NCBI GenBank assembly: GCA_016303065.1
Contig: JAEDMJ010000018.1
Coordinates: 1 to 37,102 of the forward strand
Length of the DNA: 37,102 nucleotides
Source of the DNA: Clostridiales bacterium
GTDB lineage: Bacteria; Bacillota; Clostridia; Oscillospirales; QAMX01
Direction: 5' to 3'
The notes under the pieces were generated by a model. It was given only the letters and a program-made list of their open reading frames with translations. It searched no databases and was not told the origin of the DNA. The first letter of the stretch is position 1. Each line of letters starts with the position of its first letter. Of this stretch, positions 8,664-17,252 are shown piece after piece. The translations under genes and the position numbers were made by a program.

Positions 8664-8693
8664 TTGTCAATCGGCCGGTCTTTGTGATATAAT
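8664..8693 (+). promoter_or_regulatory. promoter of the phosphodiesterase gene
   Basis: TTGTCA (8664-8669), an 18-base spacer ending in TGTGA, and perfect TATAAT (8688-8693). It is divergent from the ABC operon promoter about 40 bases away. Confidence 0.7.
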
Positions 8694-8763
8694 ATAAAAA
8701 ACGTCGCGCTGAAAAATGTCAGAATATCCGGCACGACATCGAAGAGCATACAGGAGGTTCGAT

Positions 8764-9537
8764 ATGTCAGAAAAAGTTATACTTGTTCTTGTGGACGGGA
8801 TGCGTCCCGACGGAATGATGGGCTGCGGACACAGCTACCCGGAGGAGTTTCTCCGGGAGTCGTCCTACTCTCTGAAGGCAAAAACGGTCATGCCTTCCGT
8901 AACGCTTCCCTGCCATATGTCGCTGTTCCACAGCGTCGATCCGGATCGTCACGGAATACTTTCCAACACCTACGTGCCCCAGGTTCGTCCCGTTGTCGGG
9001 CTTTTTGACCAGCTTGACATGTACGGCAAAAAGTGCGCCATGTTCTACACATGGGAAGAGCTTCGCGACCTGTGCCGTCCGGATCACCTCCACACGTCCC
9101 TGTGCATCAACCAGCACAAGCAGTCCGACACGGATATAAAGATCACCGACGCCGCCATAAGCTATATCAAAGCCGAAGAGCCGGATTTTCTCTTTTTGTA
9201 TCTCGGGGAAACCGACGAGGTCGGCGGACACTCCTGCGGCTGGATGAGCGAACAATATATGAAAAGCGTCAGCAAGGCCTGGGACTGCATCGAGAAGCTC
9301 TGTAAAAATATTCCGGAGGGCTACACGGTGATCGCAACGGCGGATCACGGCGGACACGACCGCAGCCACGGCTCCGACCTTCCCGAAGACATGACGATTC
9401 CGATAGCTTTCCGTGGCCCGAGGTTTGAAAAGGGAAAAGAGCTTGAAGACCTCTCCATCAAGGATATTGCCGTGACGGTTGCGGGGCTTTTGGAAGTGCC
9501 CTGCGTCAGGGAGTGGGAGGGAAAGTCCCGCGTATAA
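8764..9537 (+). CDS. type I phosphodiesterase / nucleotide pyrophosphatase-like protein
   Basis: The 257-residue protein belongs to the alkaline phosphatase superfamily, phosphodiesterase/pyrophosphatase branch. It opens with VLVDGMRPDGM (metal-binding Asp11). The SVTLPCHMSLFHSV segment supplies the likely Thr nucleophile, HGILSNTY follows, and ADHGGHDRSHG near the C-terminus provides the other metal ligands. It has no signal peptide, so it is probably cytoplasmic, and it is shorter than typical secreted NPPs. ATG 8764 is chosen because AGGAGG (8752-8757) lies 6 bases upstream; an in-frame ATG at 8716 has no such site. Substrate is unknown. It appears monocistronic, with no convincing terminator hairpin after it. 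Confidence 0.85.
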   Translation: MSEKVILVLVDGMRPDGMMGCGHSYPEEFLRESSYSLKAKTVMPSVTLPCHMSLFHSVDPDRHGILSNTYVPQVRPVVGLFDQLDMYGKKCAMFYTWEELRDLCRPDHLHTSLCINQHKQSDTDIKITDAAISYIKAEEPDFLFLYLGETDEVGGHSCGWMSEQYMKSVSKAWDCIEKLCKNIPEGYTVIATADHGGHDRSHGSDLPEDMTIPIAFRGPRFEKGKELEDLSIKDIAVTVAGLLEVPCVREWEGKSRV

Positions 9538-9564
9538 AATGCTGCGGTAAAAAAGTTTTTTCTC

Positions 9565-9593
9565 TTGCTTTTGGAGAAAATCTGTGATATAAT
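9565..9593 (+). promoter_or_regulatory. promoter of the tyrS T-box transcript
   Basis: TTGCTT (9565-9570), a 17-base spacer ending in TGTGA, and perfect TATAAT (9588-9593). Confidence 0.7.
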
Positions 9594-9599
9594 ACTGCC

Positions 9600-9917
9600 A
9601 AATTCCAATATTCAAAGCGATGAAGGAAAAAAGTAGGGCGGGATTTGCGCTTTTCAGAGAGCATCCGGACGGTGAAAAGGGTGCAGGGCTTTCCGTTTCG
9701 AATTACATTCCTGAGCTGCTTTCCCGAAGGCCGGGCGAGTTTCGGTGTTTGCCGGCTGTGTAGGGAGGGACGGGTGCGCCCGGTACAGCGTTATGTGTGT
9801 GTCGGCACACAGTGAGGAGCGTTTCCCCGCGAGGGGCGCTCAAATCCAGAGGTGGTACCGCGAAAGTCCGTTTCGTCCTCTGTTCCTGTTTTCATGGGAA
9901 CAGAGGATTTTTGTTTT
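9600..9917 (+). promoter_or_regulatory. tyrosine T-box leader
   Basis: This 300-base leader has the T-box order. GATGAAGG and AGTA motifs open stem I (about 9619-9640). An AGAGAGC..GG.GGTGAAA distal region follows (about 9655-9680). The specifier codon TAC lies at 9704-9706, before CTGAGCTGC. The conserved AGGTGGTACCGCG T-box is at 9850-9862. A terminator stem of 10 bp (9877-9886 with 9897-9906) and a T-rich tail follow. Uncharged tRNA-Tyr would pair with the specifier and the T-box and favour antitermination, raising tyrS expression when tyrosine is short. The UAC specifier agrees with the downstream gene. Confidence 0.93.
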
Positions 9918-9957
9918 CCGGACAGATATTAAACCATGTTTTTGGGGGAGAAGAAAA

Positions 9958-11181
9958 ATGCAGATTTACGAAGAACTCAAGGCCCGCGGTCTTATCGCGC
10001 AGGTTACGGACGAGGAAGAGATCAGAAAACTTGTAAACAACGGCGGAGCGAAGTTCTATATCGGCTTTGACTGCACCGCAGACAGCCTGACCGCGGGGCA
10101 TTTCATGGCTCTGACGCTTATGAAACGCCTCCAGATGGCCGGGAACAAGCCCGTGGCCCTGATCGGCGGCGGCACCACCATGATCGGCGACCCCTCCGGC
10201 CGCACCGATATGCGCAAGATGCTGACCCGCGAGGACATTGAGCACAATGCGGAATGCTTCCGCCGTCAGATGGAGCGCTTTATCGAGTTCGGACCGGACA
10301 AGGCCACGATGGTCAACAATGCCGACTGGCTTTTGAATCTGAACTATGTGGAGCTTCTGCGCGAGGTCGGAGCGTGTTTCTCGGTCAACAATATGCTCCG
10401 CGCGGAATGCTATAAACAGCGCATGGAGAAGGGACTGTCCTTCCTTGAATTCAACTACATGATCATGCAGTCCTACGACTTCTACTATCTGTTTAAGAAC
10501 TATGGCTGCAATATGCAGTTCGGCGGCGACGACCAGTGGTCAAATATGCTCGGCGGAACCGAGCTTATCCGCAAGAAGCTTGCCCGCGACGCCCACGCCA
10601 TGACCATAACGCTTCTGACCGATTCCCAGGGGAAAAAGATGGGCAAAACCGCGGGAAACGCGGTGTGGCTTGACCCGAACAAGACTTCGCCCTTTGAGTT
10701 CTACCAGTACTGGAGAAACGTCGGGGATGCGGACGTTATGAAGTGCATCCGTATGCTGACCTTTATTCCGATCGAGGAGATCGAAGAAATCGAAAAATGG
10801 GACGACAGCCGCATCAACGAGAAGAAAGAGCTTCTCGCCTTTGAGCTGACCGCCCTCGTCCACGGCGAGGAAGAGGCCAAAAAGGCAAAGGAAGCTTCGC
10901 TGGCGCTGTTTGTCGGCGGAGGCGACGACAGCAATATGCCGACGACGGAGATCTCCGCGTCGGACGTTCCGGAGGACGGGGTCAACATCGTCGATTTGAT
11001 GATCATGTGCAAGCTTGCCCCAAGCAAGGGTGAGGCGAGACGTCTTATCCAGCAGGGCGGAGTCACTGCGGACGGAGAAAAAATCACGGCGCCGGATGTG
11101 AAGATTTCGACTGAGGCGCTCAGAAACGGAGTCAAGATCAGAAAAGGAAAAAAAGTTTTCCACAAAGCGGTCATCGCCTGA
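9958..11181 (+). CDS. tyrS: tyrosyl-tRNA synthetase
   Basis: This 407-residue class I aminoacyl-tRNA synthetase charges tRNA-Tyr. The catalytic core has YIGFDCTADSLTAGHF (residues 34-49), with TAGH standing in for HIGH, and KMGKT at residues 227-231 as the KMSKS equivalent. GGDDQW (about 189-194) is a TyrRS family motif. The C-terminal S4-type RNA-binding domain starts around residue 335 (VDLMIMCKLAPSKGEARRLIQQGGV). ATG 9958 follows a GGGGGAG site; a longer open frame from 9745 runs back through the T-box and is not coding. It is controlled by the T-box and followed by a strong terminator. Confidence 0.97.
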   Translation: MQIYEELKARGLIAQVTDEEEIRKLVNNGGAKFYIGFDCTADSLTAGHFMALTLMKRLQMAGNKPVALIGGGTTMIGDPSGRTDMRKMLTREDIEHNAECFRRQMERFIEFGPDKATMVNNADWLLNLNYVELLREVGACFSVNNMLRAECYKQRMEKGLSFLEFNYMIMQSYDFYYLFKNYGCNMQFGGDDQWSNMLGGTELIRKKLARDAHAMTITLLTDSQGKKMGKTAGNAVWLDPNKTSPFEFYQYWRNVGDADVMKCIRMLTFIPIEEIEEIEKWDDSRINEKKELLAFELTALVHGEEEAKKAKEASLALFVGGGDDSNMPTTEISASDVPEDGVNIVDLMIMCKLAPSKGEARRLIQQGGVTADGEKITAPDVKISTEALRNGVKIRKGKKVFHKAVIA

Positions 11182-11201
11182 AAAACTGCCATAAAAAAGC
11201 G

Positions 11202-11250
11202 TGGACTTTCCCGCCGGCTGAGAGCCGCGGGAAAGTCCATTTGTTTTTTT
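11202..11250. terminator. tyrS terminator
   Basis: 12-bp stem 11202-11213 with 11228-11239, extended inward by CGGC/GCCG pairing, followed by TTTGTTTTTTT on the + strand. A-rich sequence before the stem may let it also end the convergent nanA transcript. Confidence 0.9.
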
Positions 11251-11323
11251 GTTGTCTTTCGCTCCGAAAACTTTCCGTGCTTTGCAAAATGCGGAAAAAA
11301 GCGGCAGAGCGGTTTTGCAAAAT

Positions 11324-12202
11324 TCAAATTTGGGGAAGACAGGGGCGTACGCGTTCAAATATGCGCTTTTTTTCCTCCTCGCTGTACCGCTTCATCGGAA
11401 ACGCGGCGTTTCCCACAGCGTATCCCATACACTCGAGAACGGCCTTTGAGAACGGGATGACCGGTTCGCCGCTGAATGCGGAAACCACCCTGTTGACTTT
11501 TGTCTGGAATTCCGCCGCTTTCTGCATTTCGTTTTTTGCGAACGAATCGTAAACGCCGCGGATGTGCCGGAGCTGGTAATTATAGGTCGAGCCTATGCCG
11601 CCGTCGGCGCCTGCGGAAAGACCGCTTAAAAGCATTTCGTCAAATCCGTTAAGGATATTGATTTCGCCGTTGGTGATGTCTTTGAGCCGGAGCATCTGAT
11701 AAAAATCCGTGCTCGTCCATTTGATTGCCGTGACATTGTCGATTTCAAACAGCCGCCTGGCAAAATCGGCGCTGATACGGAAGTTTGCGGCCGGGCTGTA
11801 ATAGACCATAAGGGGAATGTGGACCGAAGCCGCGAGCGTTTTGTAATAGCTGTAAACGTCGTCTTCGTCATAGGAGAAAAACAGAGGCGCGGTCGCGGAT
11901 ATTGCGGCGGCGCCGGCTTTCTCGGCGTGCTTTGCAAGGTCGACCGCATCGCTGAAAACCGTGGATGCAACCTGAATTATGCACGGGGTGTTTTTGTCTG
12001 CCGCTGCAATCGCCGCCTCTGCCAGAACTTTTCGTTCTCCGGGGCGCAGCGCCAGCCCCTCTCCGGTGGCGCCTCCGATGTAAAAGCCGTCAGCGCCCTG
12101 CTCGCTTAAATCGTGTATAAGCTTATTGAGCACCGGGACGTTTATTGTTTCGTCACTGTTCAGCGGAGTTACAAGCGCGGGGAGAATGCCTTTAATCTTC
12201 AT
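11324..12202 (-). CDS. nanA: N-acetylneuraminate lyase (DHDPS/NAL family aldolase)
   Basis: The 292-residue class I aldolase of the DapA/NanA superfamily cleaves sialic acid to N-acetylmannosamine and pyruvate. It has GGATGEG (43-49), the catalytic Tyr in VYYSPAA (Y134) and Schiff-base Lys161 in AIKWTS. The phrase GFDEMLLSGLSAGADGGIGSTYN is typical of NanA rather than of dihydrodipicolinate synthase. ATG 12202 has GGAG 10 bases upstream. No nanE, nanK or sialic acid transporter is adjacent, so the pathway must be completed elsewhere or the substrate is a related 2-keto acid. A TATAAT (about 12219-12224, minus strand) lies upstream but without a good -35. Confidence 0.85.
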   Translation of the reverse strand: MKIKGILPALVTPLNSDETINVPVLNKLIHDLSEQGADGFYIGGATGEGLALRPGERKVLAEAAIAAADKNTPCIIQVASTVFSDAVDLAKHAEKAGAAAISATAPLFFSYDEDDVYSYYKTLAASVHIPLMVYYSPAANFRISADFARRLFEIDNVTAIKWTSTDFYQMLRLKDITNGEINILNGFDEMLLSGLSAGADGGIGSTYNYQLRHIRGVYDSFAKNEMQKAAEFQTKVNRVVSAFSGEPVIPFSKAVLECMGYAVGNAAFPMKRYSEEEKKRIFERVRPCLPQI

Positions 12203-12261
12203 TTTTTCAAGACTCCTTATATTATAAAGACTGCAGGATAAATCTGACGGAGAAATACATA

Positions 12262-13197
12262 TTACGGTTTGCAGTTCCCGCAGGGGGAGTATCCCATGGC
12301 AATGAGGTCTTCGCGGGAGCCGGAATATTCCCCGCGGTTCTTTTCAAGAATGTCGGACACGGAGGAACAGGAGGGAAGGTGGAATTTTTTTGAGCTCGTG
12401 TTCAGGATGTAGTCCGCTGTGCCGGACCCGGTTTCGGTCGTTTCGAGGTTCGGCGCAAGGCGGCTGTCGCCAGTTGCATAGTCGATCTCGATCCCCGGCT
12501 GCACATTGTAAACAAAGACGTTGAAGCAGATTCCGTCGCCCTTGTCCTCAACGGAGAAAGCCTCCATTTTGACTCCGCGGGCGACAAGCTCCGTGCCCTC
12601 AAAAACGGGAGTTACGCGGTAGAGAACGTGGTTTCCGGTCTCCTTGACGTAGTCTGCGACCATGTTTTCAAAGGGAAGCATGCCTTCCGCGTTCATGTAC
12701 CTGGTTCCGGTGATAAGGTTGCAGACATTTGCGTTTTCGCCTGTGAGCTGGAACCCGATAAGGTGGCAGCGGTTGTAGAGGTATTTTCCGTCCACGATGT
12801 CGTATTTGACCGTGTGCCAGCCGGTGGGCTTGACCTGTCCGATGCTTCCGCGCTCTTCCGTCGGCATGATCTCCCGGCCGATGCAGGATATGGCAAATCC
12901 GCAGCGGCCGAGATAGTCAAGCTCGCTGTAATACTCGTAAGCCGTGGTGACGAGCTGGTCGGAGGAGAACTCCGGTTCGTTGCCGTTGAGAACGTCGAAG
13001 GTTCCGCCGGAGTATTCTAAAATCGGCGTTTCATCGGGGCTTGGGGTTTTGGGCGTGCTTTCCGGGGTGCTCTGGGCGGAGGACGGCGAAGAAGCGCCGG
13101 AGACGTCCGTGTCAGCGGCGGGAAGTACGGAGCATCCGGAGAGCAGCGCGGAAAGGCAGAGGATCGGAACGAGGAGGAGAAGAAGCGTTTTTTTCAT
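12262..13197 (-). CDS. lipoprotein DNA/RNA non-specific endonuclease
   Basis: The 311-residue protein has a lipoprotein signal (basic start, hydrophobic stretch, lipobox LLSGC with Cys22) and a low-complexity Ser/Pro/Thr linker. The nuclease domain is of the streptodornase/EndA-like type. Its key phrase YNRCHLIGFQLTGENANVCN holds the likely catalytic His, and NLITGTRYMN continues the metal site. The last 45 residues (KKFHLPSC...GYSPCGNCKP) form a His/Cys motif resembling the small Ada-type metal-binding tail on many Bacillota nucleases. ATG 13197 overlaps the upstream stop as ATGA, indicating translational coupling. It should sit on the outer face of the membrane, for nucleic acid scavenging or DNA processing. 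Confidence 0.85.
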   Translation of the reverse strand: MKKTLLLLLVPILCLSALLSGCSVLPAADTDVSGASSPSSAQSTPESTPKTPSPDETPILEYSGGTFDVLNGNEPEFSSDQLVTTAYEYYSELDYLGRCGFAISCIGREIMPTEERGSIGQVKPTGWHTVKYDIVDGKYLYNRCHLIGFQLTGENANVCNLITGTRYMNAEGMLPFENMVADYVKETGNHVLYRVTPVFEGTELVARGVKMEAFSVEDKGDGICFNVFVYNVQPGIEIDYATGDSRLAPNLETTETGSGTADYILNTSSKKFHLPSCSSVSDILEKNRGEYSGSREDLIAMGYSPCGNCKP

Positions 13198-13604
13198 TTT
13201 CTGTAACACTCTTTTGTTATTTTTTCGTGGGAAAATCCGGGAAAGTCTTCCGAAGAGACGAGCTTGAACCCGCAGGCGGAAAGGTCGGCGTCAAGAAAAA
13301 AGTCTGCGGGGTATTTTCTGTTCCAGCGATAGACCGTGACGGAGCGGATGCGCGCTATTTGAGGAAGCAGGAGGGCGTTTTCCACGAAACAGAGATCGTT
13401 TTCTCCGGCTTTTTCAAGGAAGCTTTCGTCGGCGTCCACCGCGCAGCCAAGCCCGTAAAAAAGCGGGGCGGAATAGGGGTGCATGAGTATGGGGCGGCCG
13501 GAGGCAAGCTTCACGATATCGTCGGTCACGACACGGTCGCGGCTTTGACGCCGGCGGTTGAAGAGCATACCGTTTTTTTCGTCAAGGCAAAGAGCAATAT
13601 TCAT
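13194..13604 (-). CDS. small conserved-looking protein of unknown function, coupled to the nuclease
   Basis: 136 residues from ATG 13604, no signal peptide and no long hydrophobic stretch. The start MNIALCLDEKNGMLFNRRRQSRD faintly recalls the N-terminal strand and loop of dihydrofolate reductase-like folds. Short Bacillota proteins of this look are, from memory, sometimes auto-labelled ribonuclease Z, but none of the metallo-beta-lactamase histidine motifs is present. Aromatic and acidic patches (VYRWNRKYPADFFLDADL) look like a compact globular protein. It lies 16 bases after the glycerol-1-phosphate dehydrogenase-like gene, and its TGA overlaps the nuclease ATG. The longer open frame upstream of 13604 runs into the preceding gene and is rejected. 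No function is claimed. Confidence 0.75.
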   Translation of the reverse strand: MNIALCLDEKNGMLFNRRRQSRDRVVTDDIVKLASGRPILMHPYSAPLFYGLGCAVDADESFLEKAGENDLCFVENALLLPQIARIRSVTVYRWNRKYPADFFLDADLSACGFKLVSSEDFPGFSHEKITKECYRK

Positions 13605-13620
13605 TTTTTCGTTGTCCCTT

Positions 13621-14946
13621 TCAGAGGTTTTCCGGGGAGATCTCGCCGGAAAGGCCGAGATCCCACACAAGGCGGGAGAGGACGTATTTATCGCGGATAT
13701 CCTTTGTCGCGGAAAAGACCGTCCCGATATCTTCGTCAAGTCCCAGCGCTGCGGGTTTGACGGGGAGGCCGAGGGAGTCCATGAGCTTTTCGAGCTCTTC
13801 CGGGCAAGGAAGCTCACGGGAGATCACGTCGAGAATTTCGCCCCATCGGTCGGCGATGATTTCGAACCTTGGCGCGTGGCGCTGGGGGTCGTACTTGTTT
13901 TCGCGGGCCTCCAGGGCGATCATCGCCTCTGCGCCGCGGCCCAAAAGCCGCCGAAGCTCTCCGTTCCAGGCGGTTTTGTCAAAGCTTTCAACTGCGGAAA
14001 AAGCCCTTTCCCGGTCGGGGCGGAAAGCTTTGAGCTTTTCGTAGAGTTTGACGGCAAGAAGCGTCCCGAGGGCGCACTGGACGCCGTGGGAATGGGCGGG
14101 AGTTCCGAATTCGAGGGCGCGCATGTCCCAGATGTGGGAGAAATAGTGTTCTACGCCGGAGGCCGGACGGGAAAGTCCGGCAAAGCTCATGGCAAGTCCG
14201 CAGACGACAAGTCCCTCAAAAACCGCCTCAACGGCGTCCTCCCGGCGGGAAAGAAGTCCTCCCGCGTTTTTTATGCATTTTTCCAGGGCGGAACGAACGA
14301 GCCCGGCGATGTATTCGCAGTAGTATTCGCCTGTGACGATATGGGCAATGCGCCATTCGCAGACGGAGACGTATTTTGCAAGCATATCACCGAGCCCTGC
14401 GCGAAGCATCGGCAGGGGAGCGTTTTTCAAAACGTCGGTGTCGCCGACAACGACGTTGGGACAGACGGAGGGAATGGACGTTTTGAGCCCTCCGCGCTCC
14501 ATGGAAGATGTTGCGGAGGCATATCCGTCCATGGAAGGGGCGGTGGCGGCAATGATATAGGGTTTTCCGGTGAGCCGGGCGAGGAGCTTTCCCGTGTCGT
14601 TGACGACTCCGGAGCCGATTCCGAGTATCAGCTCGCAGCCAGTATCAAAATTCATGACGGCCGAGCCCACGGTTTCCTCGTTCGGCGCGGGACAGCCGGA
14701 CTCAAAAACAAAGAGGGAGAAGTCGATTCCTCCGTCTTTGAGTATCCCGCAGCAAAGTTTTCCGGCGGCGGCAAAGGTGTTGGGGTCGGCAAGAACAAAA
14801 ACGCGCCCGGAAGTGTACCGGCGGACTATTTCCGGAAGGCGTTTCAGCGCGCCGCTGCCGATGACGACGTCGTCAATTCCGGAAAAATGCGTTTTACCGC
14901 AGGTGCAGAAAATACCTTCCTTTGCGGTAAGGTCGGATATGTTCAT
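13621..14946 (-). CDS. sn-glycerol-1-phosphate dehydrogenase-like protein (AraM/EgsA family)
   Basis: The 441-residue protein is from the iron/zinc-dependent alcohol dehydrogenase superfamily. Typical AraM/EgsA features are GSGVVNDTGK (NAD-binding), APSMDGYASATSS, and the metal-site region RPASGVEHYFSHIWDM followed by HSHGVQCALGT. Family members reduce dihydroxyacetone phosphate to sn-glycerol-1-phosphate, the archaeal-type lipid backbone that some Bacillota also make. ATG 14946 has AGGAAAGG upstream and lies downstream of a perfect promoter; the longer frame to 15069 crosses that promoter and is rejected. It is first in a three-gene unit with the small unknown protein and the nuclease. Confidence 0.85.
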   Translation of the reverse strand: MNISDLTAKEGIFCTCGKTHFSGIDDVVIGSGALKRLPEIVRRYTSGRVFVLADPNTFAAAGKLCCGILKDGGIDFSLFVFESGCPAPNEETVGSAVMNFDTGCELILGIGSGVVNDTGKLLARLTGKPYIIAATAPSMDGYASATSSMERGGLKTSIPSVCPNVVVGDTDVLKNAPLPMLRAGLGDMLAKYVSVCEWRIAHIVTGEYYCEYIAGLVRSALEKCIKNAGGLLSRREDAVEAVFEGLVVCGLAMSFAGLSRPASGVEHYFSHIWDMRALEFGTPAHSHGVQCALGTLLAVKLYEKLKAFRPDRERAFSAVESFDKTAWNGELRRLLGRGAEAMIALEARENKYDPQRHAPRFEIIADRWGEILDVISRELPCPEELEKLMDSLGLPVKPAALGLDEDIGTVFSATKDIRDKYVLSRLVWDLGLSGEISPENL

Positions 14947-14980
14947 GTTTAAGACCTTTCCTCGGTGTTTTTCATGGCTA

Positions 14981-15009
14981 ATTATATACAAATTGAGCAG
15001 ACTTGTCAA
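14981..15009 (-). promoter_or_regulatory. perfect-consensus SigA promoter of the dehydrogenase-unknown-nuclease unit
   Basis: On the minus strand, TTGACA (15004-15009), exactly 17 bases and TATAAT (14981-14986). All twelve consensus positions match. Confidence 0.85.
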
Positions 15010-15057
15010 CGGAAAAGGGCGAACCTGAATTCTTGCAGTGAAGAAAAAAACGGGGCT

Positions 15058-15099
15058 CAAAAAAACCATCCGAATACCGGTCGATCGGTATTCGGATGG
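15058..15099 (-). terminator. terminator of the GH42 gene
   Basis: 14-bp perfect stem (15066-15079 with 15086-15099, 6-base loop) followed on the minus strand by a run of Ts (As at 15058-15065 on the + strand). Confidence 0.9.
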
Positions 15100-15138
15100 G
15101 AATATCGCGAAAGAAGGCCCGTTTTTGGGGGGGAGGGG

Positions 15139-17178
15139 TTAATCGGCTTTCAGCACCATGACCTGATACGGCTCGATGCGGATTTCTCCGTCACAGGAGG
15201 AACCGGTGAGAATATCGGTCATTTTTTCCGGCGTGCGGAAGAAAGCCGGTTTTCCGCCGAGTTCAACAAGCGCAAGTCCGCGGAGACCATCTCCGGCTCT
15301 GGGGGCTAAGGCAACCTCGCCGGAGACTTCAAAGCGAGTTATTCCCGCGGAGTCGAATGCCATGCCGTAAATTTGTGCAAGGTCATCTTCCGAGGGGAAG
15401 GTGCCGACGACGATGACGCTGCCTTTTCCGAGCTTTTTGCGGAAAGCAAGCGCTTTTCCTTCGACAGAGGAATAGCCTCCGGTCACGCGGGCGATAACTT
15501 CGGCGTCGGCGGGGACGTCGAAAAGCTGGAGCCAGGAATTTGCGGTGAATTTTTTCCCGTCGGCCCATTCTGCGGAAATCATTCCGCTGCAGTCGGGAAG
15601 CTGACAGGTCAGCACGGCCCCGGTGAGTCTTTCGAGTATTCCGGTTTCACGGTCGGTATAGTGCGCGCCGACGGAGTTTCTTATGTCGGTCATTGGGCCG
15701 ACGATCCAGGTTCCGCCGTTTCTGACCCAGCGCTCTATTCTTTCCGAAAGATCGCCGATCTCCAATGTCATCATTACCGGAGAAATGAGCACCCTGTAGC
15801 CGTCAAGGGATTTTTGGGGACCGGCCACATCGGGACGGACGCCGAGCCTGGAGAGGGCGTGGTGGAAGTGGAGAAGCCCTTCGGTATAGCTTGATGGGAT
15901 GCTGTTCGGCGCGGAGGGGTCGTCCGCAACGACCGGTTGCGCCAGGCAGAGCTCGCCGTTTTGAGTGGAGACCTGGAGGCAGACAGAGGTGTCGACGGAC
16001 GTGCGGTTCAGAAAGTCCGAGGCTTTTTCAAAGCCTGCGGAGATCTCCTGCACCTCTCCGAAGGTCACACCGGGACGGCCGGAAGCGTAGAGCACCGCGC
16101 CGTGCATGAGTTCGTGACCCGCCCAGTGCTGGCGCCAGAGCCAGTACATATTTGCTTCTCCGCCGAGGACTATCGGGAGCCACGAGTTTGCACGGCAGTA
16201 TCCCTGGGGTTTCAGCTTCGCCGGAGTTCTGGTTCCTCCGTTCCAGCACACGTCGGTTTCGGTGTTCCAGAAGGGGCGACTGTAAAGCGTTCTCATATGG
16301 TCCATCCAGAACGCCGATTTCCAGAGAGTGTCTTCATTGTTGTAGTGGTTGAATTGGGCTATATCGAGCTTTTCGGCCAGCTTTTCGTAATCAAGCCGGA
16401 AAAACGGCATTACATCCGTTCCCACCGGAGCGGAGGTGAAGCGGTGAAGAATGTCGGCCTGCATATGGACAAATTCTATATGCGATTCGCTTTGAAAATT
16501 TCTCCATTCGAAAACGTGGTGGGGGCTGACCCATGCGCGGCGGGGCATCGGAACGTGTTCAAACCGGCTGTATGCCTGGCTGAAGAGATTCAGGTTCCAG
16601 GCGTTGTTGAGGTTTTCGATCGAACCGTACTTTCTGCGCAGGTATTCCGCAAAGCCGCGGCGGCAGCATGGGCAAAAACAGCCGTTGCCCATGATGTCGA
16701 TCTCGTTGTCAATCTGCCATCCGACAATGCGCGGGTCGTTTTCAAATTCGCGGGCAAGCCTTTCCGTTATTCTGGCGGAATATTTGCGGTAGGTCGGGTT
16801 GTTGGAGCAGCAGTGACGGCGCCCGCCGTGTATAGTCGCCAGCTCGTTGTCCTCGACGCGAAGCATTTCCGGGTCTTTTTCTTCAACCCAAATGGGAGGA
16901 GTTGCCGTGGGCGTGCCCATGACAACGGCAATTCCGGCGCTGCCCAGCTTGTCAACAATTCTGTGCAGCCAGGAAAAGTCAAACTCTCCGTCCCTTGGCT
17001 CCATTTTGTGCCACGCAAATTCACCGATTCGCATGACGTTCATGCCCGCCTTTTTCATGCTCTCTATGTCGGATTCCTGTTCGCTTTCGTCCCAGTCTTT
17101 GGGATAGTAGGCGGCTCCGAGTATCGGCGTGACGGGCGTGCGGCGGGGGAAGAAGCCTTTCTCAGGGTGCTTGTACAT
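15139..17178 (-). CDS. GH42 beta-galactosidase
   Basis: This 679-residue glycoside hydrolase family 42 enzyme hydrolyses beta-D-galactosides. The (beta/alpha)8 domain starts GAAYYPKDWDE and carries the acid/base Glu159 in WQIDNE and the likely nucleophile Glu307 in PFWNTETD. A Cys cluster (CFCPCC, 167-172, plus C123/C124) matches the structural zinc site of many GH42 enzymes. A trimerisation-type middle domain and a small beta-sandwich C-terminal domain follow. It has no signal peptide, so it is intracellular and acts on imported oligosaccharides. ATG 17178 has GGAGG seven bases upstream. It is monocistronic, with its own promoter and terminator, and no sugar transporter lies next to it. Confidence 0.93.
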   Translation of the reverse strand: MYKHPEKGFFPRRTPVTPILGAAYYPKDWDESEQESDIESMKKAGMNVMRIGEFAWHKMEPRDGEFDFSWLHRIVDKLGSAGIAVVMGTPTATPPIWVEEKDPEMLRVEDNELATIHGGRRHCCSNNPTYRKYSARITERLAREFENDPRIVGWQIDNEIDIMGNGCFCPCCRRGFAEYLRRKYGSIENLNNAWNLNLFSQAYSRFEHVPMPRRAWVSPHHVFEWRNFQSESHIEFVHMQADILHRFTSAPVGTDVMPFFRLDYEKLAEKLDIAQFNHYNNEDTLWKSAFWMDHMRTLYSRPFWNTETDVCWNGGTRTPAKLKPQGYCRANSWLPIVLGGEANMYWLWRQHWAGHELMHGAVLYASGRPGVTFGEVQEISAGFEKASDFLNRTSVDTSVCLQVSTQNGELCLAQPVVADDPSAPNSIPSSYTEGLLHFHHALSRLGVRPDVAGPQKSLDGYRVLISPVMMTLEIGDLSERIERWVRNGGTWIVGPMTDIRNSVGAHYTDRETGILERLTGAVLTCQLPDCSGMISAEWADGKKFTANSWLQLFDVPADAEVIARVTGGYSSVEGKALAFRKKLGKGSVIVVGTFPSEDDLAQIYGMAFDSAGITRFEVSGEVALAPRAGDGLRGLALVELGGKPAFFRTPEKMTDILTGSSCDGEIRIEPYQVMVLKAD

Positions 17179-17223
17179 GTTTTTCCTCCAAACAAGTGTT
17201 TTTTCGGGGATTCATTTTTGAAA

Positions 17224-17252
17224 ATTATACTTCAAATTGTGGGATTTTTCAA
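17224..17252 (-). promoter_or_regulatory. promoter of the GH42 gene
   Basis: On the minus strand, TTGAAA (17247-17252), a 17-base spacer and TATAAT (17224-17229). Confidence 0.75.

Noticed and set aside
7521..8687. A 388-codon + strand frame inside the ABC exporter gene
   Set aside because: It is antisense to conserved exporter sequence, lacks motifs, and runs through both divergent promoters.
13558..14952. A 464-codon + strand frame
   Set aside because: It is antisense to the AraM/EgsA-like gene, whose motifs are intact on the minus strand.
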